Source: Bradymonas sediminis (GTDB lineage: Bacteria; Myxococcota_A; Bradymonadia; Bradymonadales; Bradymonadaceae). Taken from it: 64,000 nucleotides of DNA. Each line of letters starts with the position of its first letter. The first letter of the stretch is position 1. Below, piece by piece: positions 1 through 9,434 of this stretch. Both the position numbers and the translations under genes were made by a program. The notes beneath the pieces are model-generated. The model saw only the letters and a list, made by a program, of their open reading frames with translations. It did not search any database and was not told where the DNA came from. The stretch lies in contig NZ_CP030032.1 of NCBI RefSeq assembly GCF_003258315.1, positions 2,209,804 to 2,273,803 on the forward strand, in the 5' to 3' direction.

Positions 1-1946
1 TGAACTTCGGCGACCGCTTTGAGCTGCCGGTCGTTCTGCAAAACCAGACCGACGCGCCGATGCAGGTAAAAGTCGCCGCGCGCGCGGCAAACCTGACCTT
101 CGGAAAAGCCCCGGGGCGCCTGGTCGAAGTCCCTGCCAATGACCGCGTCGAGGTGCGCTTTAAGGCGGTCAGCGATATGGCCGGCACCGCGGTGATTCAG
201 GTCGCCGCGGCCTCGGGCAGCGCCGCGGACGCCGCCACCAACGAGCTGCCGGTGTGGACGCCGGCGACCACCGAGGCGTTCGCGACCTACGGCACCGTCG
301 ATAAAAACGGCGCCATCATGACCCAGCCGGTCGCCCCGCCCTCGGACTCACTGAGCCAATTCGGCGGCCTGGAGGTCACGACCTCCTCGACCGCCCTGCA
401 GGGGCTGACCGACGCCCTGCTCTACCTGGCGAATTACCCCTATGAGTCGGCCGAATCGATCGGCTCGCGCATCATGGCCATCGCGGCGCTTCGCGATGTC
501 TTGCAAGCCTTCGAGGCCGAGAAGCTCCCCAGCGAGGCCGAGCTCATCGCGACCGTTGAGCGCGATGTCGTCGAGCTGGGCAAGCTCCAGCGCCCCGACG
601 GTGGCTTCTATCTGTGGTCACGCTACGACTATTTCCGCTATCCCTTCACCGAAGTGCATATCAACCACGCCCTGCAGCGCGCGAAGCTCAAAGGCTTTGA
701 GGTGCCCGACGCGATTCTGAATCGCTCGAAATCCTTTCTGCATAATATTCGCGCCTATATTCCGGCCCATTATTCGAAGTTGGCCCGCAACACCGTGATG
801 GCCTACGCTTATTATGTGCTTGATTTAATGGGGGAATCCGTCCACGCCAAAGCGCTTGAATTGGCGAACGAGAAGCCGGGCGAGGCGATCTCGCTGGAGG
901 CGATTGGCTGGTTGATGAATACGCTTGAAGACGCACCGGAGGCCGACGCGCGCGTCAAAGAACTGACGCGTTATGTGCAAAACCGGGTCGATGAGACCTC
1001 GGGCAACGCTCAATTCACCACCGATTATGGCGGCACCGACCACGTGCTGATGCACTCGCTTCGGCGCACGGACGCGATCCTGCTGGACGCCTGGATCGCC
1101 AATCACCCCAAGAGCGACCTCATCCCCAAATTGGTGCGCGGCCTGCTCGCCCACCGCGTGCGCGGGCATTGGCGAAATACCCAGGAGAACGTCTTCGTGC
1201 TGCTGGCGCTGGACCGTTATTTCCAGGCCTATGAGAAGACCACGCCGGAATTCGTCGCGAATATGTGGCTGGGCGACGGCTTCGTCGGCGGCCACAGCTT
1301 TAAGGGACGCAGCAACGATTACCAAAAGGCGAGCATCCCGATGAAGTCGTTGATTGAGAAGAGCGGCGAGGACAAGGCCGCGGACCTGGTCATCCAGAAG
1401 GACGGCGAAGGTCGTCTGTATTATCGCATCGGCATGAGCTACGCGCTCAAATCACTCAAGCTGGAGCCGGCCGATTACGGCTTCACGGTTGAGCGAAGCT
1501 ACGAAGGCGTTGATGACCCGGCCGACGTCACCCAGCGCGAAGACGGCACATGGGAGGTCCGAAACGGCAGCCGCGTGCGGGTGCGCCTGACGATGGTCGC
1601 GCCGGCGAGGCGCTATCATGTGGCGCTGGTCGACCCGCTACCCGCGGGGCTCGAGCCGCTTAACCCCGCGCTGGCCGTCACCGAGCCGATCCCCGCGGAC
1701 GCCAACGCGGCAAAACCCGCCAGCCCCTATTGGTGGTGGTACCGTCCGTGGTATTCGCACCAGAACCTTCGCGACGAACGGGCCGAAGCCTTCGCGCCGT
1801 ATTTGGGCGCGGGCGTGCACGAATATACCTACGTGACCCGGGCGACGACCCCCGGCGAGTTCGTGGTGCCGCCGACCAAGGCCGAGGAGATGTATAGCCC
1901 CGAGACGTTTGGGCGCACGGGGACGGCGCGGGTGATCGTGAGGTGA
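1..1946 (+). CDS. Alpha-2-macroglobulin family protein, C-terminal part, thioester motif lost (5' end outside window)
   Basis: The reading frame is open from the left edge (first full codon at base 3) and ends in TGA at 1944-1946, so this is the last ~647 residues of a longer gene. It aligns without visible gaps to residues 1404-2049 of the next gene, including the same closing segments (APARRYHVALVDPLPAG, SPYWWWYRPWY). Bacterial alpha-2-macroglobulins are periplasmic protease traps that form a Cys-Gln thioester in a GCxEQ motif. At 444-458 this copy reads ESAES where the neighbour reads GCSEQ, so Cys and Gln are both gone and no thioester can form. The frame is otherwise intact, which argues against a decaying pseudogene. 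Any function must therefore rest on non-covalent trapping or a structural role, as in thioester-less members of the superfamily; that is inference. Confidence 0.9.
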   Translation, partial: NFGDRFELPVVLQNQTDAPMQVKVAARAANLTFGKAPGRLVEVPANDRVEVRFKAVSDMAGTAVIQVAAASGSAADAATNELPVWTPATTEAFATYGTVDKNGAIMTQPVAPPSDSLSQFGGLEVTTSSTALQGLTDALLYLANYPYESAESIGSRIMAIAALRDVLQAFEAEKLPSEAELIATVERDVVELGKLQRPDGGFYLWSRYDYFRYPFTEVHINHALQRAKLKGFEVPDAILNRSKSFLHNIRAYIPAHYSKLARNTVMAYAYYVLDLMGESVHAKALELANEKPGEAISLEAIGWLMNTLEDAPEADARVKELTRYVQNRVDETSGNAQFTTDYGGTDHVLMHSLRRTDAILLDAWIANHPKSDLIPKLVRGLLAHRVRGHWRNTQENVFVLLALDRYFQAYEKTTPEFVANMWLGDGFVGGHSFKGRSNDYQKASIPMKSLIEKSGEDKAADLVIQKDGEGRLYYRIGMSYALKSLKLEPADYGFTVERSYEGVDDPADVTQREDGTWEVRNGSRVRVRLTMVAPARRYHVALVDPLPAGLEPLNPALAVTEPIPADANAAKPASPYWWWYRPWYSHQNLRDERAEAFAPYLGAGVHEYTYVTRATTPGEFVVPPTKAEEMYSPETFGRTGTARVIVR

Positions 1947-1965
1947 TGGCGAGGTGGCCGTGAGG

Positions 1966-2119
1966 TGATGGTGTTTTTTCGGGTTCGCGACGCCTCCGGG
2001 GGCTCCCTGCTTTGCGGGGGTTCGTGGCGTCTCGAATGGCCCTTAATATCCGGTGTGCGTTGCCCTTCTGAGGACTCACCCCCGGTTACAGAGGTCCCGC
2101 TACGCGGGACGGCGCTGCG
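1966..2119. repeat. Intergenic direct repeat, copy 1 (about 154 bp)
   Basis: This stretch recurs almost unchanged at 2187-2340. It contains CTCACCCCCGGTT (2075-2087) and a perfect hairpin of GTCCCGC, TAC, GCGGGAC (2094-2110). A second shared block, TTTAATGAGCG(A/T)AGCGACGTG, follows each copy at about 2161 and 2369, so the repeat period is about 210-220 bases. The 1947-2624 spacer between the two alpha-2-macroglobulin genes is mostly made of this. Short ORFs across it are not credible genes. Confidence 0.85.
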
Positions 2120-2186
2120 GCTTCGCCTACGCTCATTGGCTGCCTTGTTTTCACGATGCCTTTAATGAGCGAAGCGACGTGTGGTG

Positions 2187-2340
2187 GATGGTGGTTTTCT
2201 CGGGTTCGCGACGCCTCCGGGGGCTCCCTGCGTTGCGGGGGTTCGTGGCGTCTCGAATGCCCCTTAATATCCGGTGTGCGTTGCCCGTTTGAGGACTCAC
2301 CCCCGGTTACAGAGGTCCCGCTACGCGGGACGGCGCTGCG
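2187..2340. repeat. Intergenic direct repeat, copy 2 (about 154 bp)
   Basis: Second copy of the block at 1966-2119, differing at scattered single bases. It carries the same GTCCCGC-TAC-GCGGGAC hairpin at 2315-2331. After 2433 the rest of the spacer, up to the next gene at 2625, shows no repeat, hairpin or credible ORF that I can support. Confidence 0.85.
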
Positions 2341-2432
2341 CTTATTAACAACGGTTATTCGTGAGGTTTTTAATGAGCGTAGCGACGTGTGGTGGAGCGA
2401 AGCGGAACCACACCTTTGGAACCGGGGGTGAG
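2296..2432. repeat. Inverted repeat arms closing the intergenic repeat block
   Basis: The 13-mer CTCACCCCCGGTT at 2296-2308 is matched in perfect inverse complement by AACCGGGGGTGAG at 2420-2432, and weaker complementarity continues inward (ACAGAGGT against ACCTTTGG). The element therefore has palindromic ends as well as internal direct repeats. This resembles a non-coding MITE- or BIME-like unit, but no transposase or target duplication was recognised. Confidence 0.65.
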
Positions 2433-2624
2433 CCCCGCATAGCAACGGCTATTCGGAAAAACACAAACTCTCGGAAAGCGATGATCTCTGAGAAAGCAAG
2501 GAGTCCCCGGTCCGACGCGAATCAAAAACGCACCAAACACGCACCAAACACGCATCAAATGCTATTAGCCCCGGTAATTAACGATACCCCGCTATTTTCA
2601 AAATTTTCGAAAGAGAAATAAATA

Positions 2625-5600
2625 ATGAAGTCCGACCCGAAACGTTCCAAGGTTAATATGTCAATTCGCTGGAGCGCTGTGTGGTGCATGGCGGTGCTTT
2701 TATCGGCGGGTTGCAGCAATAAGACGCCGGCGGACTCAAAGCCGGTCGAGACCGCGGCGCCGCTCGAGGAGTTCAAGGTCGATGAGAACGCGCCCGGGGG
2801 GTTGTCGTTCACGCTGCGCGAGGCCAAGGAGACGCCCGAAGAGGTCACCGGCGCGCGCCTGGTGGAGGGCAAGGCGCTGTCGGCCGAGGAAACGACCGAG
2901 CTGCTCGGGCGCCTGCCGGCGCTTCCCGACGAGAAGTCGAAGCAAACCGACTTCGCGTTCCGCGAGCGCTCCATGCCCGCGCCGCGCACCGGCGACACGA
3001 TTCAGACTGCCTTCCCGCCCGAGGAGTCGCTCGCACCACCGGCCGGCGCGACCGACGGCCCGATGGAATTGCATCGCTTTGCGCCCGAGGGCGAATTGCC
3101 GCTCGCGCCGAAGTTGAGCCTGACCTTCTCACAGCCGGTCGTGGCGGTGAGCGGTCAGGCCGACGCAGCCAAGACCGTGCCGGCTACCATCGAGCCCGCC
3201 GTGGCGGGCGCGTGGCGTTGGGTCGGCACCCGCACGGCCCTCTTTGAGCCCGCCGGCGAGCGCTTCCCGATGGCGACCGACTATAAGGTGACGGTCGATC
3301 CCGCGCTTAAGTCCGCGACGGGCAACGCGCTGAAAACCACCGAGGACTGGGGCTTTGATCTCCCGGAAGTCAAGGTAACTCAAGCCTACCCAAGCGGCCG
3401 AGGCGTTCTCCTTAAGCCCGCGATTTTTCTGGGGTTTAACCAGCGCGTAGCGCCCGACGAGCTCATCAAATCAGTGCGCCTGGTCGCCGGCGATAAGACC
3501 TTTGCGGTCCATAAACTCAGCGACACGCAGATCAAAGACAACGCGATTATATCGCGTCTGGTCGGGCAGACACCGCCGGGGCAATGGCTCGCATTCGAGC
3601 CGGTCGACGCGCTGCCGGCCGCCACGCAAGTCACCATCGAAGTGATGGAAGGCGCGCCGTCGGCCGAAGGCCCCAAGCTCACACCTGCCGCCCAACAATA
3701 TCGATTCTCAACCTATGACGCGCTCTATATTACGCAGCACGGCTGCACCGAATCGCACCCATGCCCGCCCGGCCAGGGTTGGTATCTCAGCACCAATAAC
3801 CCGCTCAATACCGAGGCATTCTCGCCCGATATGGTCAGCGTCGAGCCGGCGCTGCCGGGCATGGAGGTTCGCGCGGACCGCCACGGCATCTTCGTCAACG
3901 GCATCAGCAAGCCGCGCAGCACCTACAAAGTCACGGTCGACGCAGCGCTCAAGGACGAGCACGGACAGACCCTGGGCAAAGACACCACGTTGACGCTGCA
4001 TGTCGGCAAGGCGCGGCCCATGCTGGGCGCGGCCTCCGGGATCATGAAGGTGCTTGACCCCGCGCTTAACGGGCATTTCCCGGTCTATAGCATCAATCAC
4101 AATGAGATGCGCGTGCGCGCCTATGAGGTTGAGCCGGCCGACTGGCATCTCTACCTGCAGTTTTTGCGCGACCAGCGCCGAGACGAGAAGACCCCGGCGC
4201 CGGGCAAGCTGGTCTTCGACGAGAAGTTGAAGATCGACTCCGTCGAGGACGTCCTGACGCATACCTCCATCGACCTTCGCGAGCTGCTCAGCGCAGATGG
4301 TTACGGCCATTTGGTCTTGATGATCAAGCCAACCGAGACCGAGGATACGCCGGGCCGCAACTCCTATCGAAACCGTGAAATCATCACGTGGGTCCAGAGC
4401 ACCGATATCGCGTTGGATGCCCAGGTTGCCGGAAAAGAACTTCTCGGCTGGGCCTCGAACCTGGCCGATGGGACGCCGCTTAACGAGGTTGAACTCTCGT
4501 TTCTCCACGATCCGAAGACCACCCAAAATACCGGCAAAGATGGCCTTGGAGCGTTGACGCTCCCGAAGCGCTCGCCGGACCATCCCACAACACAATCGGG
4601 CAACCTGCTGCTCGCCCAAAGTGGCAACGACCGGGCGTTTTTGCCCGAATATTCCACGATGTGGAGCTATGGGAATAGCAATTGGGTCGAGCGAAGCAAA
4701 TACTCGCGAATTCTGTGGCACGTCTTTGATGACCGTGGCATGTACCAGCCCGGCGAGACGGTCAACGTGAAGGGTTGGGTGCGCCTCTCCACTTCATCGC
4801 GCGAAGCGTCGCTCATGTTGAGCGAGGCAAAAACCGTCGACTACGAGGTCAGCGGCCCGCGCAATAACAAGATTGCCTCCGGCAAGGCCAAGGTCGACAA
4901 GAGCGGCGGGTTTAACCTGAGCTTTGAGCTCCCCGACGGCGTGAACCTTGGGTACGCCCGAATCCAGCTCAGCACGAGTAACGGCAAAGTCTACGGCTCA
5001 ACCACCCACGGCTTCCAGATCCAGGAGTTTCGCCGCCCCGAATTCGAGGTCGTCACCTCCAAATCCGAGGGGCCGCACCTGATCAATCAGACAAGCAAGC
5101 TGAGCCTCGACGCCCATTATTATGCCGGCGGCGGACTCGGCGGCGCCCCGGTGAACTGGACCATCAGCGCCAGAGAAAGTCGCTATACCCCGCCCGGCCA
5201 GAGCGATTATGTCTTCGGGCGCTGGCAGCCCTGGTGGGTCGCCATGTCGCATTCCTATAACCCGTGGGGTAATCAATCCGGCAAAGTCGAGCATTGGGAG
5301 GGGCATACCGACGCCGGCGGCGAGCATCATCTCGAGATTCAATTCGACCAGGCCCGCCCGCCCTACCCCTATACGGTTTCGGCAAGCGGCGCGGTCACCG
5401 ACGTCAACCGCCAGACCTGGGCGAGCTCGACCGAGATGCTCGTGCATCCCTCGCGAGCCTATGTGGGCGTTCGCAGCGACAAAGCCTTTGTCGGCCAGGG
5501 AGAGGTCATCGAGGTTGAGGCCATCGTCAGCGATATCGACGGCAATCTGCTGAGCGAGCGCCCCGTCGAGATCAGCGCTTCGCGCATCGACTGGGCCTAT

Positions 5601-8600
5601 GAGAACGGCGCCTGGAAGGAGATCGAGCGCGACACCCAAACCTGCCAGTTGACCTCGGACGCGACCCCGCAGACCTGTGAGTTTAGACCCGAGCGCGGCG
5701 GCGCGTGGCGCATCAGCGCGCTGACCCACGACCAAAACCGTCGGCCTAATATGACCCAGATGCGCATCTGGGTCGCTGGCGGCGAAGCGCCGCCGAATCG
5801 CGACGCCGAAAAACTCGCCGTTGAGATCATCCCCGAGCAAGAAACCTACGCCGCCGGCGACACCGCGCGCCTCTTGCTTCAGGCGCCATTTACCGACGCC
5901 GAAGCGCTTATCAGCGTGCGCCAAAACGGCATCGTGTCGCGCGAGCGCGTTAAATTCGAGGGGACGAGTCATACCTTCGAATATGCCGTCAGCGAGGCGG
6001 ATTACCCCAACGTCCTGGTCCAAATTGATCTGGTTGGCAGCATGCCGCGCGGCAAAAAATCCGGCGCCGCCAGGGATAATAATGGGCCCAAGATGCCCGC
6101 CTATGCGACGGGTTCGATTACCCTCAAAGTCCCGCCGGCCCGACGCGTCCTCACCGTCGACGTCGCCCCGCAGGTCGACGCGCTTGCGCCGGGCGGACAG
6201 ACCCAGATTAACCTCAAGGTCAGCGACGCCGACGGCAAGCCCGTGGACGCCGCCACCATCGCGGTCGTCGCGGTCGATGAGGCAATCCTCGCGCTCAGCG
6301 GTTATACCCTCAAAGACCCGATCAGCTCGTTTTACCCGCATAAACCCACCCTCGTCGATGATTATTATCTGCAGGACTACCTCTTGCTCGCCACGCTCAA
6401 CGACCTGAAGGCGATTGAGCTCGGCGGGGATCTGAGCGCCGAAGATCTCGATGATATGGAGTTTGAAGAGGCGCCCGCCGAGCGGCTTGAGTCGCGCGCA
6501 GAAGCCGCCCCCATGGCGCCCAAGATGATGAAAAAGTCGTCTGCGATGAGCAAGAATGACGCTGCATCCGGGAGCGCGCGCGGTTTAGGCGGGTCGGCAG
6601 AGGCCAAGCCCATCGCTCTTCGCTCGGATTTCCGCCCCCTCGCCCTCTTCTCGCCGATGGTTCGCACCGCGGCCAATGGCGAAGCCAGCATCCGCATTAA
6701 GCTGCCGGATAATCTGACGCGCTACCGCCTGATGGCGGTCGCGGTGGCAGGCGATGATCAATTCGGCAAGGGCGAGTCGACGCTGACCGCCCGACTCCCG
6801 CTGATGGTGAGGCGTTCGCCGCCGCGCTTCCTAAACTTCGGCGACCGCATCGAGATGCCGGTGGTCGTGCAGAATCAGACCGATAAGGCGATGAAGGTGA
6901 AGATCGCTGCGCGTGCGTCGAATCTTCGCCTCGGCGAGAACCCGGGGCGCCTCATCGAAGTCCCGGCCAATGACCGCGTCGAGGTTCGCTTTAAGGCAGT
7001 CACCGAGATGGCCGGCGAGGCGGTGATTCAGGTCGCTACGGCATCGGGCAATTGGTCGGATGCCGCGACAAACGAGCTGCCGGTGTGGTCGCCGGCGACC
7101 ACCGAGGGCTTCGCCACCTACGGCACCGTCGACAAAGACGGCGCAATGATGACCCAGCCGATCTCCGCGCCCTCAGACGCGCTGAGCCAATTTGGCGGCA
7201 TGGAGGTCACGACCTCATCGACCGCCTTGCAGTCGCTGACCGACGCGCTGATCTACCTGGTCGACTACCCCTTTGGCTGCTCCGAGCAGATCGCATCGCG
7301 GGTGATGGGCGTCGCGGCGCTTCGCGACGTCTTGCAGGCGTTTGAGTCCGAGAAGCTCCCTAAAAAGGACGAGCTGATTGCGGCGGTCGACCGCGACATT
7401 AAGGAGCTTCAAAAACTCCAGCGCGGCGACGGCGGCTTCTACCTGTGGTCCTCGCGCGACAACTATCGCTACCCCTTCGTCGAGGTGCATATCACCCACG
7501 CGCTGCATCGCGCGAAGAGCAAAGGCTTCGCGGTGCCCGACCGCATGTTGGCCCAGGCGATTCGCCACATCAAAGAGATCGAGCGCTATATCCCCGGCAG
7601 CTACACTGAGCTGGCCCGAAACGCCGTCAAAGCCTACGCCTATTATGTGCTGGACCTGCTGGGCGAAGATGTCCACGCCGACGCGCGTAAATTGGCGGCG
7701 AAGAAGCCGGTCGACGAGCTCTCGCTGGAGTCCATCGGCTGGCTGATGACCACCCTCGCCGACGACACGCGCGCCGACAAGCGCGTCGCGGAGTTAACGC
7801 GCTTCCTGCAGAATCGGGTCGACGAGACCGCCGCTGCCGCCCAATTCACGTCCTCCTATGGCGGCACCGATCACGTGCTGATGCACTCGAGCCGGCGCAC
7901 CGACGCGGTGCTCATGGACGCCTGGATCGCCACTCAGCCCAAGAGCGACCTCATCGCGAAGATCGTGCGCGGGCTAATGAGCGGGCGCAAACGCGGCCAC
8001 TGGCTCAACACCCAGGAGAACGTCTTCATCCTGCTGGCGCTGGACCGCTACTTCCAGGCCTACGAGAAGCAAACGCCCGACTTTGTCGCAAATATCTGGC
8101 TGGGCGACGGCTTCGTGGGCGGGCACGACTTCAAGGGACGTAGCACCGACTATAAAAACGCGAGCATCCCGATGAAGTCGGTGATCGAGAAGACCGGCAA
8201 AGACGCCGCGAACCTCGTCATCCAAAAGAAAGGCGACGGCCGCCTCTACTACCGCATTGGCATGGACTACGCGCTAAAATCCCTGCGCGTCGACGCGGCG
8301 GATTATGGCTTCGCCGTGGAGCGCCAATACGAGGGCGTCGACAACCCCGAAGACGTCACCCAGCGCGAAGACGGCACCTGGGAGGTCAAAAACGGCAGCC
8401 GGGTGCGCGTGCGCCTGACCATGGTCGCCCCGGCGCGCCGCTACCACGTCGCGCTGGTCGACCCGCTGCCGGCCGGGCTCGAGCCGCTCAACCCCGCGTT
8501 GGCGGTCACCGAGGCCGTGCCCGAGGACACCAACGCGGCCAAACCCGCCAGCCCCTATTGGTGGTGGTATCGCCCCTGGTACGAGCACCAGAACCTGCGC

Positions 8601-8774
8601 GACGAGCGAGCCGAGGCGTTCGCGCCGATCTTGGGTGCGGGCGTGTTTGAGTATAGCTATGTGACGCGGGCGAGAACGCCCGGTGAGTTCGTCGTGCCGC
8701 CGACCAAGGCCGAGGAGATGTATAACCCGGAGACGTTTGGGCGAAGTGGGACGGCGAGGATGGTCGTGAGATAA
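2625..8774 (+). CDS. Alpha-2-macroglobulin family lipoprotein with intact thioester motif
   Basis: This 2049-residue protein is a bacterial alpha-2-macroglobulin, thought to trap proteases in the periplasm. An N-terminal signal ends in lipobox LSAGC (Cys30), so it should be a lipoprotein. Macroglobulin beta domains fill most of the length. The motif AVDEAILALSGY in the middle is typical of the family. The thioester GCSEQ (Cys1552, DNA 7275-7289) is followed by the alpha/alpha toroid and receptor-like C-terminus. It is longer than the ~1650-residue E. coli protein YfhM. An alternative start is ATG at 2658 (residue 12), which has a better-placed AAGG; both keep the lipobox. A low-complexity Met/Lys/Ala stretch lies near residues 1290-1325. 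No pbpC gene is adjacent. It pairs with the thioester-less copy upstream. Confidence 0.95.
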   Translation: MKSDPKRSKVNMSIRWSAVWCMAVLLSAGCSNKTPADSKPVETAAPLEEFKVDENAPGGLSFTLREAKETPEEVTGARLVEGKALSAEETTELLGRLPALPDEKSKQTDFAFRERSMPAPRTGDTIQTAFPPEESLAPPAGATDGPMELHRFAPEGELPLAPKLSLTFSQPVVAVSGQADAAKTVPATIEPAVAGAWRWVGTRTALFEPAGERFPMATDYKVTVDPALKSATGNALKTTEDWGFDLPEVKVTQAYPSGRGVLLKPAIFLGFNQRVAPDELIKSVRLVAGDKTFAVHKLSDTQIKDNAIISRLVGQTPPGQWLAFEPVDALPAATQVTIEVMEGAPSAEGPKLTPAAQQYRFSTYDALYITQHGCTESHPCPPGQGWYLSTNNPLNTEAFSPDMVSVEPALPGMEVRADRHGIFVNGISKPRSTYKVTVDAALKDEHGQTLGKDTTLTLHVGKARPMLGAASGIMKVLDPALNGHFPVYSINHNEMRVRAYEVEPADWHLYLQFLRDQRRDEKTPAPGKLVFDEKLKIDSVEDVLTHTSIDLRELLSADGYGHLVLMIKPTETEDTPGRNSYRNREIITWVQSTDIALDAQVAGKELLGWASNLADGTPLNEVELSFLHDPKTTQNTGKDGLGALTLPKRSPDHPTTQSGNLLLAQSGNDRAFLPEYSTMWSYGNSNWVERSKYSRILWHVFDDRGMYQPGETVNVKGWVRLSTSSREASLMLSEAKTVDYEVSGPRNNKIASGKAKVDKSGGFNLSFELPDGVNLGYARIQLSTSNGKVYGSTTHGFQIQEFRRPEFEVVTSKSEGPHLINQTSKLSLDAHYYAGGGLGGAPVNWTISARESRYTPPGQSDYVFGRWQPWWVAMSHSYNPWGNQSGKVEHWEGHTDAGGEHHLEIQFDQARPPYPYTVSASGAVTDVNRQTWASSTEMLVHPSRAYVGVRSDKAFVGQGEVIEVEAIVSDIDGNLLSERPVEISASRIDWAYENGAWKEIERDTQTCQLTSDATPQTCEFRPERGGAWRISALTHDQNRRPNMTQMRIWVAGGEAPPNRDAEKLAVEIIPEQETYAAGDTARLLLQAPFTDAEALISVRQNGIVSRERVKFEGTSHTFEYAVSEADYPNVLVQIDLVGSMPRGKKSGAARDNNGPKMPAYATGSITLKVPPARRVLTVDVAPQVDALAPGGQTQINLKVSDADGKPVDAATIAVVAVDEAILALSGYTLKDPISSFYPHKPTLVDDYYLQDYLLLATLNDLKAIELGGDLSAEDLDDMEFEEAPAERLESRAEAAPMAPKMMKKSSAMSKNDAASGSARGLGGSAEAKPIALRSDFRPLALFSPMVRTAANGEASIRIKLPDNLTRYRLMAVAVAGDDQFGKGESTLTARLPLMVRRSPPRFLNFGDRIEMPVVVQNQTDKAMKVKIAARASNLRLGENPGRLIEVPANDRVEVRFKAVTEMAGEAVIQVATASGNWSDAATNELPVWSPATTEGFATYGTVDKDGAMMTQPISAPSDALSQFGGMEVTTSSTALQSLTDALIYLVDYPFGCSEQIASRVMGVAALRDVLQAFESEKLPKKDELIAAVDRDIKELQKLQRGDGGFYLWSSRDNYRYPFVEVHITHALHRAKSKGFAVPDRMLAQAIRHIKEIERYIPGSYTELARNAVKAYAYYVLDLLGEDVHADARKLAAKKPVDELSLESIGWLMTTLADDTRADKRVAELTRFLQNRVDETAAAAQFTSSYGGTDHVLMHSSRRTDAVLMDAWIATQPKSDLIAKIVRGLMSGRKRGHWLNTQENVFILLALDRYFQAYEKQTPDFVANIWLGDGFVGGHDFKGRSTDYKNASIPMKSVIEKTGKDAANLVIQKKGDGRLYYRIGMDYALKSLRVDAADYGFAVERQYEGVDNPEDVTQREDGTWEVKNGSRVRVRLTMVAPARRYHVALVDPLPAGLEPLNPALAVTEAVPEDTNAAKPASPYWWWYRPWYEHQNLRDERAEAFAPILGAGVFEYSYVTRARTPGEFVVPPTKAEEMYNPETFGRSGTARMVVR

Positions 8775-8775
8775 A

Positions 8776-8834
8776 TCGCGGCCTGGGAATACACAGTATT
8801 CGGAGGCAGGTCGACTTACCCTGCCTGGCCGCGA
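8776..8834 (+). other. Predicted three-way-junction fold just after the alpha-2-macroglobulin stop codon
   Basis: Three perfect helices nest here. The outer stem pairs TCGCGGCC (8776-8783) with GGCCGCGA (8827-8834). Hairpin A is GAATA/TATTC (8787-8801). Hairpin B is GGCAGG/CCTGCC (8805-8825). There is no T-run after it, so it is not a classical terminator. It could be a 3'-UTR structure or a chance fold; it matches no RNA family I know. Confidence 0.4.
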
Positions 8835-8918
8835 GGCTGACCGTGGATATGGCACAGCGCAAAGCCGAGAAGATGCACAACCTAAAGTTGTTTGGCCCCC
8901 ACGACCTGAAGAAATATT

Positions 8919-9404
8919 ATGTTTAATACATCGACTAAAAAGATCGTATATTCGAGCGCCATCGTCGTTGCGGTTGCGCTGAACCTCTGGGCTTTCAAGA
9001 CCCCGTTGAAGTCGTGGATCGCACTTCAGCGGGGTGTCGTGGTCGGGCCGTGCACCGAGGCCCTACACCGAGACCCGAGCGAGGTTAAGATTACGGCGGA
9101 CTATATTGACTACGGAATGGGCTTTGAGACCAACACCTGGTTTCTCAGCGTAGAGGGCACCGGCGAGGCATCCTACGAGGCGCATAATTACACGCTAAGC
9201 CGCTTCGATATCTGGCAAGCACTTGTTGAATACGACCGCGCGATCGAAACGGAAAAACGCGGCGGAGCCGAACTCGGCTCCGGCTTCTACGTCTCTGACG
9301 GCGGGAAATATACCCTGGAAGTCAAATGCGGCTCCCACCAGCGAAAGATTAAAACCCAACGCAAGCTAAACAGCATCGTTGGGAGATTAATACGACGCAG
9401 GTAA
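8919..9404 (+). CDS. Hypothetical protein with N-terminal membrane anchor
   Basis: 161 residues, not recognised. Residues ~8-26 form one hydrophobic segment (IVYSSAIVVAVALNLWAF) preceded by two lysines, so the protein is either anchored with its bulk in the periplasm or exported. The remaining ~130 residues are polar and mixed alpha/beta. Two cysteines lie far apart (near residues 45 and 137) and could pair in the periplasm. The C-terminus is strongly basic (GRLIRRR). It lies 144 bases after the alpha-2-macroglobulin gene on the same strand, so co-transcription is possible. ATG at 8919 follows a GAAGAAAT stretch that may serve as a weak ribosome site. Confidence 0.7.
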   Translation: MFNTSTKKIVYSSAIVVAVALNLWAFKTPLKSWIALQRGVVVGPCTEALHRDPSEVKITADYIDYGMGFETNTWFLSVEGTGEASYEAHNYTLSRFDIWQALVEYDRAIETEKRGGAELGSGFYVSDGGKYTLEVKCGSHQRKIKTQRKLNSIVGRLIRRR

Positions 9405-9432
9405 AGAGTCGCACGCCAATGAGGCGTGGCTC
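9405..9432. terminator. Weak hairpin between convergent genes
   Basis: AGAG..CACGCC pairs with GGCGTGGCTCT across AATGA, with a small bulge in the left arm. It lies exactly between two convergent stop codons but lacks a clear T-run on either strand, so it is only a candidate bidirectional terminator. Confidence 0.35.
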
Positions 9433-9434
9433 TA

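Noticed and set aside
1965-2621. Several short ORFs in the repeat-rich spacer
   Set aside because: They translate the repeats in several frames and show no codon signature of a gene.
3708-4721. Long minus-strand ORF (337 codons) opposite the alpha-2-macroglobulin
   Set aside because: It is a mirror frame of a GC-rich true gene with no motif, signal or ribosome site; the same applies to 4998-6341.
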